Below, piece by piece: positions 18,727-26,682 of a stretch of DNA of 51,202 bases (its first letter is position 1; each line of letters opens with the position of its first letter). The stretch is taken from positions 2,954,804 through 3,006,005 of the forward strand of contig CP070763.1 in assembly GCA_020349025.1 (NCBI GenBank), given 5' to 3'. Below the pieces are notes generated by a model. That model was not told where the DNA came from, did not search any database, and was given only the letters and a program-made list of their open reading frames with translations. Position numbers and translations under genes: made by a program. The DNA is from Candidatus Latescibacterota bacterium. Its GTDB lineage: Bacteria; Krumholzibacteriota; Krumholzibacteriia; G020349025.

Positions 18727-19865
18727 TGCGCACGCACGCAGTGAGTCAGCTGTTGCGCTCGCCGTCCGCTCTCGAACTCCGCCACGTTGTCGAGCGTCGT
18801 TTGTGCGATCTGCTGCAGGGCTTCTCGGGTCAGGAACCCTTGATGCGATGTCACCATGACGTTGTTAAAAGTAAGAAGTCGCGCGAGGACGTCGTCGGTG
18901 AGGACGCGGTCGGACAGATCGCGGAAAAAGATCCCGGCTTCCTCCTCGTAGACATCGAGGCCAGCCAACCCGATCTTCTCCGTTTTCAGAGCGTCGATGA
19001 GCGCACGCGTGTCCACGAGACCCCCGCGGCTCGTATTGATGAACATGACGCCATCCTTCATCTTGTCGAACGCGGCACGGTCGATGATGTGATGGGTGTC
19101 CGGGAAGAGAGGCACGTGCAGTGTGACGATGTCGGATTCCCGGAGCAGGCGGTCCATCTCCACGTACTCCACCTGAGGCCGCGCCGCGACCTCCTCGTCC
19201 CGGTGCGTGTCGTACGCCAGGATCCTGCAGCCGAATCCGATCAGGATTTCGATCACGCAGCGGCCGATCTTGCCCGTGCCGACGATTCCGGCCGTCTTGC
19301 CGTGCATGTCGAAGCCGGTCAGACCGTCGAGCAGGAAGGAGCCCGCGCGGTTGCGGACGTAGGCGTGATTGAGACGTCGATTCAACGTCAACATCAGGCC
19401 CACGGTGTGCTCGGCAACGGCGTGCGGAGAGTACGCCGGAACGCGAACGACGCTGATCCCATGCGTTGCGCACGCTTCGAGGTCGACGTTGTTGAAGCCG
19501 GCACAACGCAGCGCGATCAGCTCCACACCTTGCTCGGCGAGCGCTCGCACGATGTCGGTCTCCACCAGGTCGTTCACGAACACGCACACTGCTTTGCAGC
19601 CGCGCGCTGCGCGCGCGGTCTCGCGATCGAGGGGAGCTGAGATGTAGTGGATGGCGTAGCGCTCGGCGTTGCAGCGCTCGAACGACTCGATGTCGTACGG
19701 CCGGGCATCGTAGAAAGCAACGCGAAAGCGGCCGCGCGCGTCGTAGCCTTCGCGCTCCGCAACACGATCGAGCTCCGCATTCAAGCGTGCGTACTCCTGC
19801 TCGTCAAGCCCGCCGAGCTGCTTCATGCGGGCGAGAAACCGAGTCAATCGCTCCTTGTCGTTCAT
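18723..19865 (-). CDS. D-isomer-specific 2-hydroxyacid dehydrogenase, D-lactate dehydrogenase-like
   Basis: The 380-residue cytosolic enzyme probably interconverts pyruvate and D-lactate with NAD(H). It resembles LdhA-type proteins (FYDARPYDIESF, CKAVCVFVNDL, ALRCAGFNNVDL). The NAD site is GTGKIGRCVIE. The catalytic arginine (LRCAGF) and histidine (VTSHQGFLT) are visible. It carries an extra N-terminal segment of about 45 charged, helical residues that most LdhA proteins lack. The start at 19865 follows GAGAGGCTGG. It is the first gene of an operon with the pyruvate kinase fragment and phosphofructokinase, fitting a fermentative or redox-balancing role beside glycolysis. Other 2-hydroxyacid substrates are possible. 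Confidence 0.94.
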   Translation of the reverse strand: MNDKERLTRFLARMKQLGGLDEQEYARLNAELDRVAEREGYDARGRFRVAFYDARPYDIESFERCNAERYAIHYISAPLDRETARAARGCKAVCVFVNDLVETDIVRALAEQGVELIALRCAGFNNVDLEACATHGISVVRVPAYSPHAVAEHTVGLMLTLNRRLNHAYVRNRAGSFLLDGLTGFDMHGKTAGIVGTGKIGRCVIEILIGFGCRILAYDTHRDEEVAARPQVEYVEMDRLLRESDIVTLHVPLFPDTHHIIDRAAFDKMKDGVMFINTSRGGLVDTRALIDALKTEKIGLAGLDVYEEEAGIFFRDLSDRVLTDDVLARLLTFNNVMVTSHQGFLTREALQQIAQTTLDNVAEFESGRRAQQLTHCVRAQ

Positions 19866-19909
19866 TCCAGCCTCTCGTCGGCGTCCGTGGCTGTGCGCGA
19901 TCGCCGCGG

Positions 19910-19938
19910 ATTCTATCAGGGGGGCTGGCTCCGTGCCA
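19910..19938 (-). promoter_or_regulatory. Possible promoter of the dehydrogenase-phosphofructokinase operon
   Basis: On the minus strand TAGAAT (19915-19910) is a five-of-six -10 match, with TGGCAC 17 bases upstream as a poor -35. It lies about 45 bases before the dehydrogenase start. Confidence 0.3.
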
Positions 19939-19986
19939 GGCAACGCGGAGTCGTACGCCGACTATATCGCGCCAGTGCCGGCATCG

Positions 19987-20016
19987 TTGACATCCGCGAC
20001 CGCGCGCCGCTAACCT
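19987..20016 (+). promoter_or_regulatory. Possible promoter of the phosphoglycerate mutase-GH65 operon
   Basis: A perfect -35 (TTGACA, 19987-19992) is followed after 18 bases by a weak -10 (TAACCT, 20011-20016). It lies about 110 bases before the phosphoglycerate mutase start and faces away from the minus-strand sugar operon. Confidence 0.35.
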
Positions 20017-20124
20017 GCTCTTCGCACTGGCACTTGCCATGGATCCACGGCCGCGACGAATCACGCCGCGGCTCGACGCACGACCACAGTGCGCGCCGGG
20101 GATGCCGCAAAGGGAGTTCTCGCG

Positions 20125-20874
20125 ATGAAACGACTCGTGCTGCTCCGACACGGCCAGAGCACCTGGAACAAGGAGAATCGGTTCACGGGCTGGACGGACG
20201 TCGGCCTCACTGAGAAGGGGATCGAAGAAGCGGTCGAAGCAGGGCGACTGTTGCGGGCGGAAGGTTACACGTTCGATGTCGCGTACACGTCCGTTCTCAA
20301 GCGCGCGATCAAGACGTTGTGGCTGGTGCTCGAGGAGATGGATCTCATGTGGATTCCCGTGCATCGAGACTGGCGTCTGAACGAGCGACACTACGGTGCT
20401 CTGCAGGGCCTCAACAAAGCTGAGACTGCGGAGAAGCACGGCATGGAGCAGGTGCACATCTGGCGTCGCAGCTACGACGTACGCCCGCCGGCGTTGGCGG
20501 CGGGGGATGCGCAGAATCCCGCCGCAGATCCCCGCTACGCCGGTCTCGCTCCCGACGAGGTCCCGCTGACGGAGTGTCTGAAGGACACCGTGGAGCGCTT
20601 CCTGCCCTACTGGCAGAGCACGGTCGTGCCCGCGTTGCAACAGGACCGCCGCGTGTTGATCGCGGCGCACGGCAACAGCCTGCGCGCACTCGTCAAGCAC
20701 CTGGACGGTGTTTCGGATCAGAAGATCGTCAGCCTCAACATCCCCACGGGGATTCCTCTCGTTTACGAGCTCGAGGAGGACCTCACTCCGATTCGCAGCT
20801 TCTACCTGGGCGACGCTGCGGCGGCCGAGAAGGCGGCTCGGGCGGTTGCCAACCAGCTGCAGAGAACGGACTGA
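20125..20874 (+). CDS. gpmA: 2,3-bisphosphoglycerate-dependent phosphoglycerate mutase
   Basis: The enzyme interconverts 3- and 2-phosphoglycerate in glycolysis. The 249-residue protein has exactly the usual length. The phosphohistidine motif is [12 protein letters not shown] near residue 4. GRF/TGW cofactor contacts ([12 protein letters not shown]), [11 protein letters not shown] and the second histidine in [12 protein letters not shown] are intact. AGGGAG lies about eight bases before the ATG at 20125. It is the first gene of a plus-strand operon with beta-phosphoglucomutase (seven-base gap) and a GH65 phosphorylase, linking disaccharide entry to lower glycolysis. Confidence 0.97.
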   Translation: MKRLVLLRHGQSTWNKENRFTGWTDVGLTEKGIEEAVEAGRLLRAEGYTFDVAYTSVLKRAIKTLWLVLEEMDLMWIPVHRDWRLNERHYGALQGLNKAETAEKHGMEQVHIWRRSYDVRPPALAAGDAQNPAADPRYAGLAPDEVPLTECLKDTVERFLPYWQSTVVPALQQDRRVLIAAHGNSLRALVKHLDGVSDQKIVSLNIPTGIPLVYELEEDLTPIRSFYLGDAAAAEKAARAVANQLQRTD

Positions 20875-20881
20875 TCGATCC

Positions 20882-21628
20882 ATGCCACCCACACGCGTGA
20901 CACCAGAGCAATACGACGCGGTGCTCTTCGATCTGGACGGCGTTCTCACCGCAACGGCCAATGTGCACGCGGCGGCGTGGAAACGAACTTTCGACGAGTT
21001 TCTGCGGCGGCGTGCCCGTGAGAGCGGAGCAGGCTTCACTCCATTCGACATCGGCAGCGACTACGTGCGCTACGTGGACGGACTCTTGCGCCAAGATGGT
21101 GTGCGCACCTTCCTCGCTTCGCGCAACATCGAGCTGCCGGAAGGTGAACCCGGGGACTCCCCGGACCTCGACACCGTGCATGGGATCGGCAACCGCAAGA
21201 CGGAGCGTTTCCTGGAGGTGCTCGCCACGGATGGTGTGGATCTGTACGAGGACGCCGTGGCCTGGGCAAGGCAGGTGCGCGCTGCCGGTTTGAAGACGGC
21301 GGTCGTCTCGGCGAGCAAGAACTGCGCAGCCGCCCTGCGCGCAGCCAGAATCGAGGACCTGTTCGACCTCCGCGTCGATGGCCTCGTGGCCGCGCGCCTC
21401 GGGCTCGCCGGCAAGCCGGCACCCGACACCTTTCTCGAAGCCGCCAAGGAGCTCGGTGTGGAGCCACGCCGCGCGGTCGTCGTCGAGGACGCCATTTCCG
21501 GCGTGCAAGCCGGGCGCGCCGGCGATTTCGGTCTGGTCGTCGGCGTCGCGCGCAAAGGCAACGCCGAGCAGCTGGCGGAGAACGGTGCCGATGTCGTGGT
21601 GACCGATCTGCGCGAGCTGGCCCCGTGA
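20882..21628 (+). CDS. pgmB: Beta-phosphoglucomutase, HAD superfamily
   Basis: The enzyme isomerises beta-glucose 1-phosphate to glucose 6-phosphate. The 248-residue protein has the HAD nucleophile motif FDLDGVLT (D17, D19), a helical cap domain, the threonine/serine motif in VVSASKNC, the lysine in GKPAPDTF and the acidic motif VVEDAISGVQAG. The cap is longer than in lactococcal PgmB, as is usual for forms partnered with GH65 enzymes. The start at 20882 lies seven bases after the mutase stop, without a strong ribosome site, which suggests coupling. The GH65 gene begins 16 bases after its stop. The pair converts a disaccharide plus phosphate into glucose and glucose 6-phosphate without using ATP for one hexose. 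Confidence 0.93.
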   Translation: MPPTRVTPEQYDAVLFDLDGVLTATANVHAAAWKRTFDEFLRRRARESGAGFTPFDIGSDYVRYVDGLLRQDGVRTFLASRNIELPEGEPGDSPDLDTVHGIGNRKTERFLEVLATDGVDLYEDAVAWARQVRAAGLKTAVVSASKNCAAALRAARIEDLFDLRVDGLVAARLGLAGKPAPDTFLEAAKELGVEPRRAVVVEDAISGVQAGRAGDFGLVVGVARKGNAEQLAENGADVVVTDLRELAP

Positions 21629-21644
21629 CGAAGGTAGAGAAGCC

Positions 21645-24035
21645 ATGTTGCATCGCGAACGCTCGGTTCCGCCGGAGTACATCTACCCGTTCGATGAATG
21701 GAAGATGATCGAGCGTCGATTCGATTCTCGTTTCCTGGCGCAGAGCGAAACGATCTTCGCCACCGCCAACGGCTACATGGGCATGCGCGGCAACTTCGAA
21801 GAGGGGGCGCCCGTCGCCTACAACGGCACCTACATCAACGCTTTCCACGAGACCTGGCCGATCGTCTACGGGGAGGAGGCCCACGGCTTCGCCAAGACGG
21901 GCCAGACGATGCTGAATGTCACCGACTGTCGCCTGATCAAGCTCTACGTCGACGACGAGCCGCTCTACCTGCCCACGGCGAATCTGCTCCAGTACGAGCG
22001 CACACTGAACATGCAGGCGGGGACGCTGGAGCGCGAGCTGGTGTGGGAGATGGCGTCGGGGAAGCGCGTCTCGGTCAAGTCGCGCCGACTCGTCTCGTTT
22101 CAGCACCGGCACCTGGCCGCCGTCCAGTACGAGGTCACGCTCCTGAACGCGAAGGCCCCGGTCGTTCTCTCGTCGGAGATGGCGTACGCCTATCACATGG
22201 ACGACGCCGAGCAGGATCCACGCAAGACGCGTGGGTTCAAGCAACGTCCATTGTCGCCCAGCGGCGGGTCAGCAAAGGACTGTCGCATTCTTCTCAGCCA
22301 CAAAACGCGGAACTCGAAGATGACGCTCGCGTGCGGCGTCGATCACGTGATCGAGACCGCCTGCAACTACTCGCACACGCTGTCGCGCACGGACGATAGT
22401 GGCAAGAGCGTCTTCGCCGTGGAGGCGCAACCGGGCCAGCCGATTCGGCTAACGAAGTTCATCAGCTACCACACGTCGCGAAGCGCACCTCCGGAGGCGC
22501 TACGTGAGCGCACCGATCGCACTCTCGATCGGGCGATGCGTGATGGCTTCTCTCAGCTTCTCGAGGAGCAGCGCGCTTTCCTCGACGACTTCTGGAGCCG
22601 CAGCGACGTGGAGATCGAAGGGGACGCGGCGGTCCAGCAGTACATTCGCTGGAATCTCTTCCAGTTGTGTCAAGCGTCGGCGCGCGCGGAAGGCGCCGGA
22701 ATCGGTGCCCGCGGGCTCACCGGCGACACCTACGAGGGGCACTACTTCTGGGACACGGAGATCTACGTTCTTCCCTTCCTCATCTACACCGAGCCGCGGA
22801 TCGCGCGCAACCTCCTCAAGTTCCGTCACAGCATGTTGGAGAAGGCGCGGCAGCGTGCGCGCGAGGTGGGGCACCCGGGCGCGCTCTTTCCGTGGCGCAC
22901 GATCAACGGTGATGAAGCGTCGGCCTACTACGCGGCGGGGACCGCGCAGTACCACATCAATGCCGACATCATGTACGCGCTGAAGAAGTACGCCGAGATC
23001 ACGGGTGACGTGGAGTTCCTCCACCGAGAGGGCGCCGAAATGCTCGTCGAAACGGCACGCCTCTGGGTGGACCTGGGTTTCTTCTCCAGCCGTGCCGATG
23101 GGCGCTTCCGCATCCACGCCGTCACCGGACCGGACGAGTACGCGACCGTCGTCAACGACAACACCTACACCAACCTCATGGCGCGCGAGAACCTGCGCTT
23201 CGCAGTCCGCACGGTCGAGACGCTGCGAAAAGACCATCCGGAGCGTTTCACCGAGCTCGTGGACAAGACGCAGCTCGAGGTTGCAGAGGTTGCCATCTGG
23301 AAGCGCGCCGCCGAGCAGATGTACATTCCCTTCGACGAGAAGCTCGGGATCCATCCGCAGGACGATACTTTCCTGGAGCGCGAGGTGTGGGACTTCGAGA
23401 ACACACCACACGACAAGTACCCTCTGCTCCTCCACTTCCACCCGCTGGTTCTCTACAGGCACCAGGTGATCAAGCAAGCGGATGTCGCGCTGGCGATGTT
23501 TCTGCTCGGCAACGAGTTCACGCCGGAGCAGAAGAAGCGCAACTTCGACTACTACGATCCATTGACGACGGGGGATTCGTCGTTGTCGGTAAGCATCCAG
23601 AGCATCATCGCGTTCGAGATCGGTTACATCGAGAAAGCGCGCGAGTACGCGCGCTACGCGGCGATGATGGATCTTGCGGACGTGGGCGGGAACGTCAAGC
23701 ATGGCGCCCACATCGCATCGATCGGTGGGACCTGGTTGGCGATTGTCTTCGGCTTTGCGGGCCTGCGCGACTACGATGGCCAGCTGAGCTTCAACCCGCG
23801 GCTTCCGAAGCGCATTGGACACGTGCGTTTCTGTCTCACCGTACGTGGCCAGCGGCTCCAGATCGAGATGGACCGGAGCCAAGTGCGCTACTCGCTCCAG
23901 GATGGGAAAGAGCTTACGATTCGACACGCAGAGCAGGAGCTTCGGGTCACGCTCGACGCGCCAGCGGTCGTTGCCGTCGACGACAAACCTGGTGCGAAGG
24001 TCCGCAGCCGCGAGAGCAGTGCCCGCCGCCGTTGA
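21645..24035 (+). CDS. Glycoside hydrolase family 65 protein, probable disaccharide phosphorylase
   Basis: The 796-residue cytosolic enzyme has the GH65 layout: an N-terminal beta-sandwich (ANGYMGMRGNFEEG), a linker, an (alpha/alpha)6 barrel and a C-terminal beta-sheet. The substrate motif HYFWDTEIY is present. The general-acid glutamate is near residue 498 in VTGPDEYATV. Blocks FPWRTINGDEASAYY and GTAQYHINADI are strongly conserved in phosphorylases acting on maltose, trehalose or kojibiose. Which sugar is used cannot be read from the sequence. Coupling to beta-phosphoglucomutase supports an inverting phosphorylase releasing beta-glucose 1-phosphate rather than a hydrolase. No signal peptide or sugar transporter is adjacent. 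Confidence 0.96.
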   Translation: MLHRERSVPPEYIYPFDEWKMIERRFDSRFLAQSETIFATANGYMGMRGNFEEGAPVAYNGTYINAFHETWPIVYGEEAHGFAKTGQTMLNVTDCRLIKLYVDDEPLYLPTANLLQYERTLNMQAGTLERELVWEMASGKRVSVKSRRLVSFQHRHLAAVQYEVTLLNAKAPVVLSSEMAYAYHMDDAEQDPRKTRGFKQRPLSPSGGSAKDCRILLSHKTRNSKMTLACGVDHVIETACNYSHTLSRTDDSGKSVFAVEAQPGQPIRLTKFISYHTSRSAPPEALRERTDRTLDRAMRDGFSQLLEEQRAFLDDFWSRSDVEIEGDAAVQQYIRWNLFQLCQASARAEGAGIGARGLTGDTYEGHYFWDTEIYVLPFLIYTEPRIARNLLKFRHSMLEKARQRAREVGHPGALFPWRTINGDEASAYYAAGTAQYHINADIMYALKKYAEITGDVEFLHREGAEMLVETARLWVDLGFFSSRADGRFRIHAVTGPDEYATVVNDNTYTNLMARENLRFAVRTVETLRKDHPERFTELVDKTQLEVAEVAIWKRAAEQMYIPFDEKLGIHPQDDTFLEREVWDFENTPHDKYPLLLHFHPLVLYRHQVIKQADVALAMFLLGNEFTPEQKKRNFDYYDPLTTGDSSLSVSIQSIIAFEIGYIEKAREYARYAAMMDLADVGGNVKHGAHIASIGGTWLAIVFGFAGLRDYDGQLSFNPRLPKRIGHVRFCLTVRGQRLQIEMDRSQVRYSLQDGKELTIRHAEQELRVTLDAPAVVAVDDKPGAKVRSRESSARRR

Positions 24036-24047
24036 CGGCTGGCCGTC
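24034..24047 (+). terminator. Hairpin overlapping the GH65 stop codon
   Basis: GACGG-CTGG-CCGTC forms a five-base stem with a four-base loop starting inside the stop codon. A moderately T-rich stretch follows. A promoter for the next gene begins three bases later, so a transcript boundary here is plausible. Confidence 0.35.
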
Positions 24048-24049
24048 GC

Positions 24050-24078
24050 TTGATTGGTTCTGGCTCTTCTGCGATAAT
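24050..24078 (+). promoter_or_regulatory. Sigma-70-like promoter of the second tag-protein gene
   Basis: TTGATT (24050-24055) and GATAAT (24073-24078) are separated by exactly 17 bases. This is the best promoter match I found in the window. It lies about 88 bases before the start at 24166 and directly after the GH65 hairpin. Confidence 0.5.
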
Positions 24079-24165
24079 CCAATCGCATGCGGGTCCCCGC
24101 CAGCCCTCCGCAAGAAACCGATTGGCGTCCGCGCGCAATCGCGGCCCTACGCAGGAGGGGCCACG

Positions 24166-25152
24166 ATGCACATCGAGATTGCACGGACTCTGGTTGCCTC
24201 GTGCCTGTTCGCTACGACTCTGCTCTTCACGAGTCCAGCGGCGGCTCAGCGCACGGCACTCGAACTGTACTACGGTACGAGCGACGATCCATCCACCACC
24301 GACTTCTATAGTCTCACTCGGGATTGGGACGTCCTGGTCGGTGAGCCGAGCAGCCTCTACTTCCAGTTCATTCACGTGTACGCGCGTCTCGCCGGCAGCG
24401 CGGCGGCGGGCATCACCGGGGCGGAGTTCTTCGTGCAGGGTGTTGAAGGGCTCCTCGACGCGGGATTCGACGCCTCGGTCACGGCGAATCCGGAGGCAAC
24501 GGTGGTGTGGGGAAGCCCGATCCAAACGAGCGGTTCGACCGAGGATCGGCGCTACAACATCGCCTTTCCAGAGTGCATGGCTGGACAAGACGGGCTCGTG
24601 TTCTTGGCTTCGATCCGAATCTGGAAGTTCTCGGCCGAGGGTCCGCCGGACGGAGCGAGTCTCAAGGTCATGGCGGCCGACCCACCGACGAACTCCTATT
24701 TCCGCTGTCCGCTGGTCACGTTGTGCGACGCGCCCGTCTTCACCCCAGCGTGCGTACGGGGCGGCATTTTCTGCGCCGGCGGATCCGCCGTTCAGCGGCC
24801 GCGGGAGCCGGTGCCCGCCGATGGAGCCACCAACGTGTCCCCGCATGTCACCTTGGCGTGGCGCGTTGGCGGATCCATCTGCTGCTTTGGCCATGGAGTG
24901 CCGAGCACGTGGGTCTACCTGGGCACCTCGGAAGATCCACCACTGGTTCTGTGGAACGACTCCGAGCAGCTGTTTCGCTACGACCCGCCGGAAGCTCTCG
25001 GCGCGAACACGATCTACTACTGGCGTGTGATCTCCACTCACGACGTGAGTTGCGGTGGCGCCTCCGGTCCTGTGTGGAGCTTCACGACCTCGGACCCCGT
25101 AGCGCTGGAGAGCACGACGTGGGGTGCGGTCAAGAAGCTCTTCCGTGAATGA
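24166..25152 (+). CDS. Exported two-domain protein of unknown function with C-terminal TTWxxVK tag
   Basis: The function of this 328-residue protein is not recognised. It has a signal peptide (LVASCLFATTLLFTSPAAAQ). The N-terminal beta-rich domain at about 25-205 has several cysteines. A fibronectin- or Ig-like domain at about 215-305 follows (PVPADGATNVSPHVTLAW to SGPVWSFTTSDP). The final residues, LESTTWGAVKKLFRE, share the pattern TTWxxVKxL[YF] with the protein at 5424-6245. The start is fixed by GCAGGAGGGG six bases upstream of ATG 24166, and a separate promoter is visible at 24050-24078. It is convergent with nhaA, eleven bases away. A surface or extracellular role is likely from the export signal alone. 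Confidence 0.85.
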   Translation: MHIEIARTLVASCLFATTLLFTSPAAAQRTALELYYGTSDDPSTTDFYSLTRDWDVLVGEPSSLYFQFIHVYARLAGSAAAGITGAEFFVQGVEGLLDAGFDASVTANPEATVVWGSPIQTSGSTEDRRYNIAFPECMAGQDGLVFLASIRIWKFSAEGPPDGASLKVMAADPPTNSYFRCPLVTLCDAPVFTPACVRGGIFCAGGSAVQRPREPVPADGATNVSPHVTLAWRVGGSICCFGHGVPSTWVYLGTSEDPPLVLWNDSEQLFRYDPPEALGANTIYYWRVISTHDVSCGGASGPVWSFTTSDPVALESTTWGAVKKLFRE

Positions 25153-25163
25153 GCCGCAGCGGG

Positions 25164-26483
25164 TCAGGCGGAGCTGGAGCGCGAGCTCGTGCCGATGAGC
25201 GACAACCCGAGCAGCGCGGCAAGGAGCGATGCTCCGAGGATACCCACCTTGGCGTCGGCGAGGAGCTCGCCCTCGACGGCGAGTCCGGCGATGAAGATCG
25301 CCATCGTGAAGCCGATCCCGGCCAGACATCCACCCGCCGTGATGAGTCGCCAACCGACGCCTTCGGGAAGTCGCGCCCACTTCAAGGTGACGGCGATCCA
25401 GCTGAACAGCAGGATGCCGACCGGTTTGCCGACGACGAGTCCCAGCATGATCGCGATGGCGACGGGTGACGTCAGATCGGAAACGCGGATCGCGACACCG
25501 GCATTGGCCAGGGCGAAGAGCGGCATGATTCCGAAGCTCACCCAGGGGTGGAGTGTGTGCTCCAGATACTCCGTGGGTGGCACCATCTCCCGCGTCGCGG
25601 CCTGGAAGCTCTGCACCTTCTCGGCACGGTGCGACTCCGCCTCCCAGTCGCCATGCACGACGTCGTGGACACGCTCGAGCATCTCGGCGAAGACACCGCT
25701 GCTGACGTAGCTGCGTGCCGGTGTGAGGAGACCGAGGATGACGCCCGCGATCGTGGCGTGAACTCCCGATTCATGGAATCCGTACCAGATGAGAGCCCCC
25801 AGGATCGTATAAACGGCGAAGCTTCGCACACCGACGCGCGCGCAGGCGACAACGACGGCGACCCCGACGAGGGCCAGGAGCAGAGAGGTGGTGTCGACCG
25901 ATTCGGTGTAGCCGATGGCGATCACCAGAATGGCGCCGATGTCGTCCGCGATCGCGAGCGAGAGCAGGAAGACGCGCAAGCTCCGCGGCACGCGCGATCC
26001 CATGACGGCCATGCATCCCACGACGAAGGCGATGTCGGTGGCCATCGGGATTCCCCATCCGCGCTGCCCGGGCTCGCCCCACTGCGTCGCGAGGTAGAGC
26101 AGAGCCGGAACGAGCATGCCGCCGAGCGCTGCCGCGATCGGGAGCGCAGCCCGCCGCATATCGCGCAGCTCGCCCACGACGAGCTCGCGTTTGACCTCCA
26201 GGCCGACGACGAAGAAGAAGATCACCATCAAGCCGTCGTTGATCCAATGCTGCAGCGAGTGCTTGAACTGGAAGCTTCCGAACTCGAACCCGACCTTGGT
26301 CTTCCAGAACGCGGCGTAGCTTTCGGCGGCGGAGGAGTTGGCAAGAACGAGAGCCGTCACGGTGGCCACGAGCAGAACCACTCCGCCTGCCGCCTCCACG
26401 TGCAGAAAGCGCTGGAAGGGTACGGTGAGCCGATGAATCGGCTCCGCCCGCATCAGCGCCGGCGCGCGCTCTTGTTCGCTCAT
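25164..26483 (-). CDS. nhaA: Na+/H+ antiporter NhaA
   Basis: The 439-residue inner-membrane protein has about twelve hydrophobic segments and exchanges internal sodium for external protons to control pH and sodium. The paired aspartates that bind the ions are in LSLAIADDIGAILVIA. The family blocks VGLEVKRELVVGELRD and PMATDIAFVVGCMAVMG are intact. Its N-terminal part (FLHVEAAGGVVLLVATVTAL) is normal. The start at 26483 follows GGAGG by six bases. A loop of about 40 residues in the middle of the protein, with WEAESHRAEKVQSF, is common in NhaA proteins of this length. It is transcribed alone. Confidence 0.96.
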   Translation of the reverse strand: MSEQERAPALMRAEPIHRLTVPFQRFLHVEAAGGVVLLVATVTALVLANSSAAESYAAFWKTKVGFEFGSFQFKHSLQHWINDGLMVIFFFVVGLEVKRELVVGELRDMRRAALPIAAALGGMLVPALLYLATQWGEPGQRGWGIPMATDIAFVVGCMAVMGSRVPRSLRVFLLSLAIADDIGAILVIAIGYTESVDTTSLLLALVGVAVVVACARVGVRSFAVYTILGALIWYGFHESGVHATIAGVILGLLTPARSYVSSGVFAEMLERVHDVVHGDWEAESHRAEKVQSFQAATREMVPPTEYLEHTLHPWVSFGIMPLFALANAGVAIRVSDLTSPVAIAIMLGLVVGKPVGILLFSWIAVTLKWARLPEGVGWRLITAGGCLAGIGFTMAIFIAGLAVEGELLADAKVGILGASLLAALLGLSLIGTSSRSSSA

Positions 26484-26560
26484 TCCCGCCTCCAGGGGTG
26501 CATCGGTCGATGATCATGCGGCATCGGCCGGCGTTGTCAACCCGAACCCGGCGGCGTGTC

Positions 26561-26590
26561 TTGAACGGTGCCGCAGGCTTCTGATACGTT
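26561..26590 (+). promoter_or_regulatory. Possible promoter of the binding-protein/TolC fusion gene
   Basis: TTGAAC (26561-26566) and TACGTT (26585-26590) are separated by 18 bases, about 90 bases before the start codon. The match is moderate. Confidence 0.3.
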
Positions 26591-26682
26591 CCCGTCGCCG
26601 AAGATTCAGGAAGCACGCAATCCAAACGCACGCAACGACCGAGGGCGCCACGGCACCTCGCGCTCTCCGCAGGGGGAGATCC

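Noticed and set aside
22500..24113. Long open frame antisense to the GH65 gene
   Set aside because: It has no signal, motif or plausible ribosome site, and the sense strand encodes a clear family 65 enzyme.
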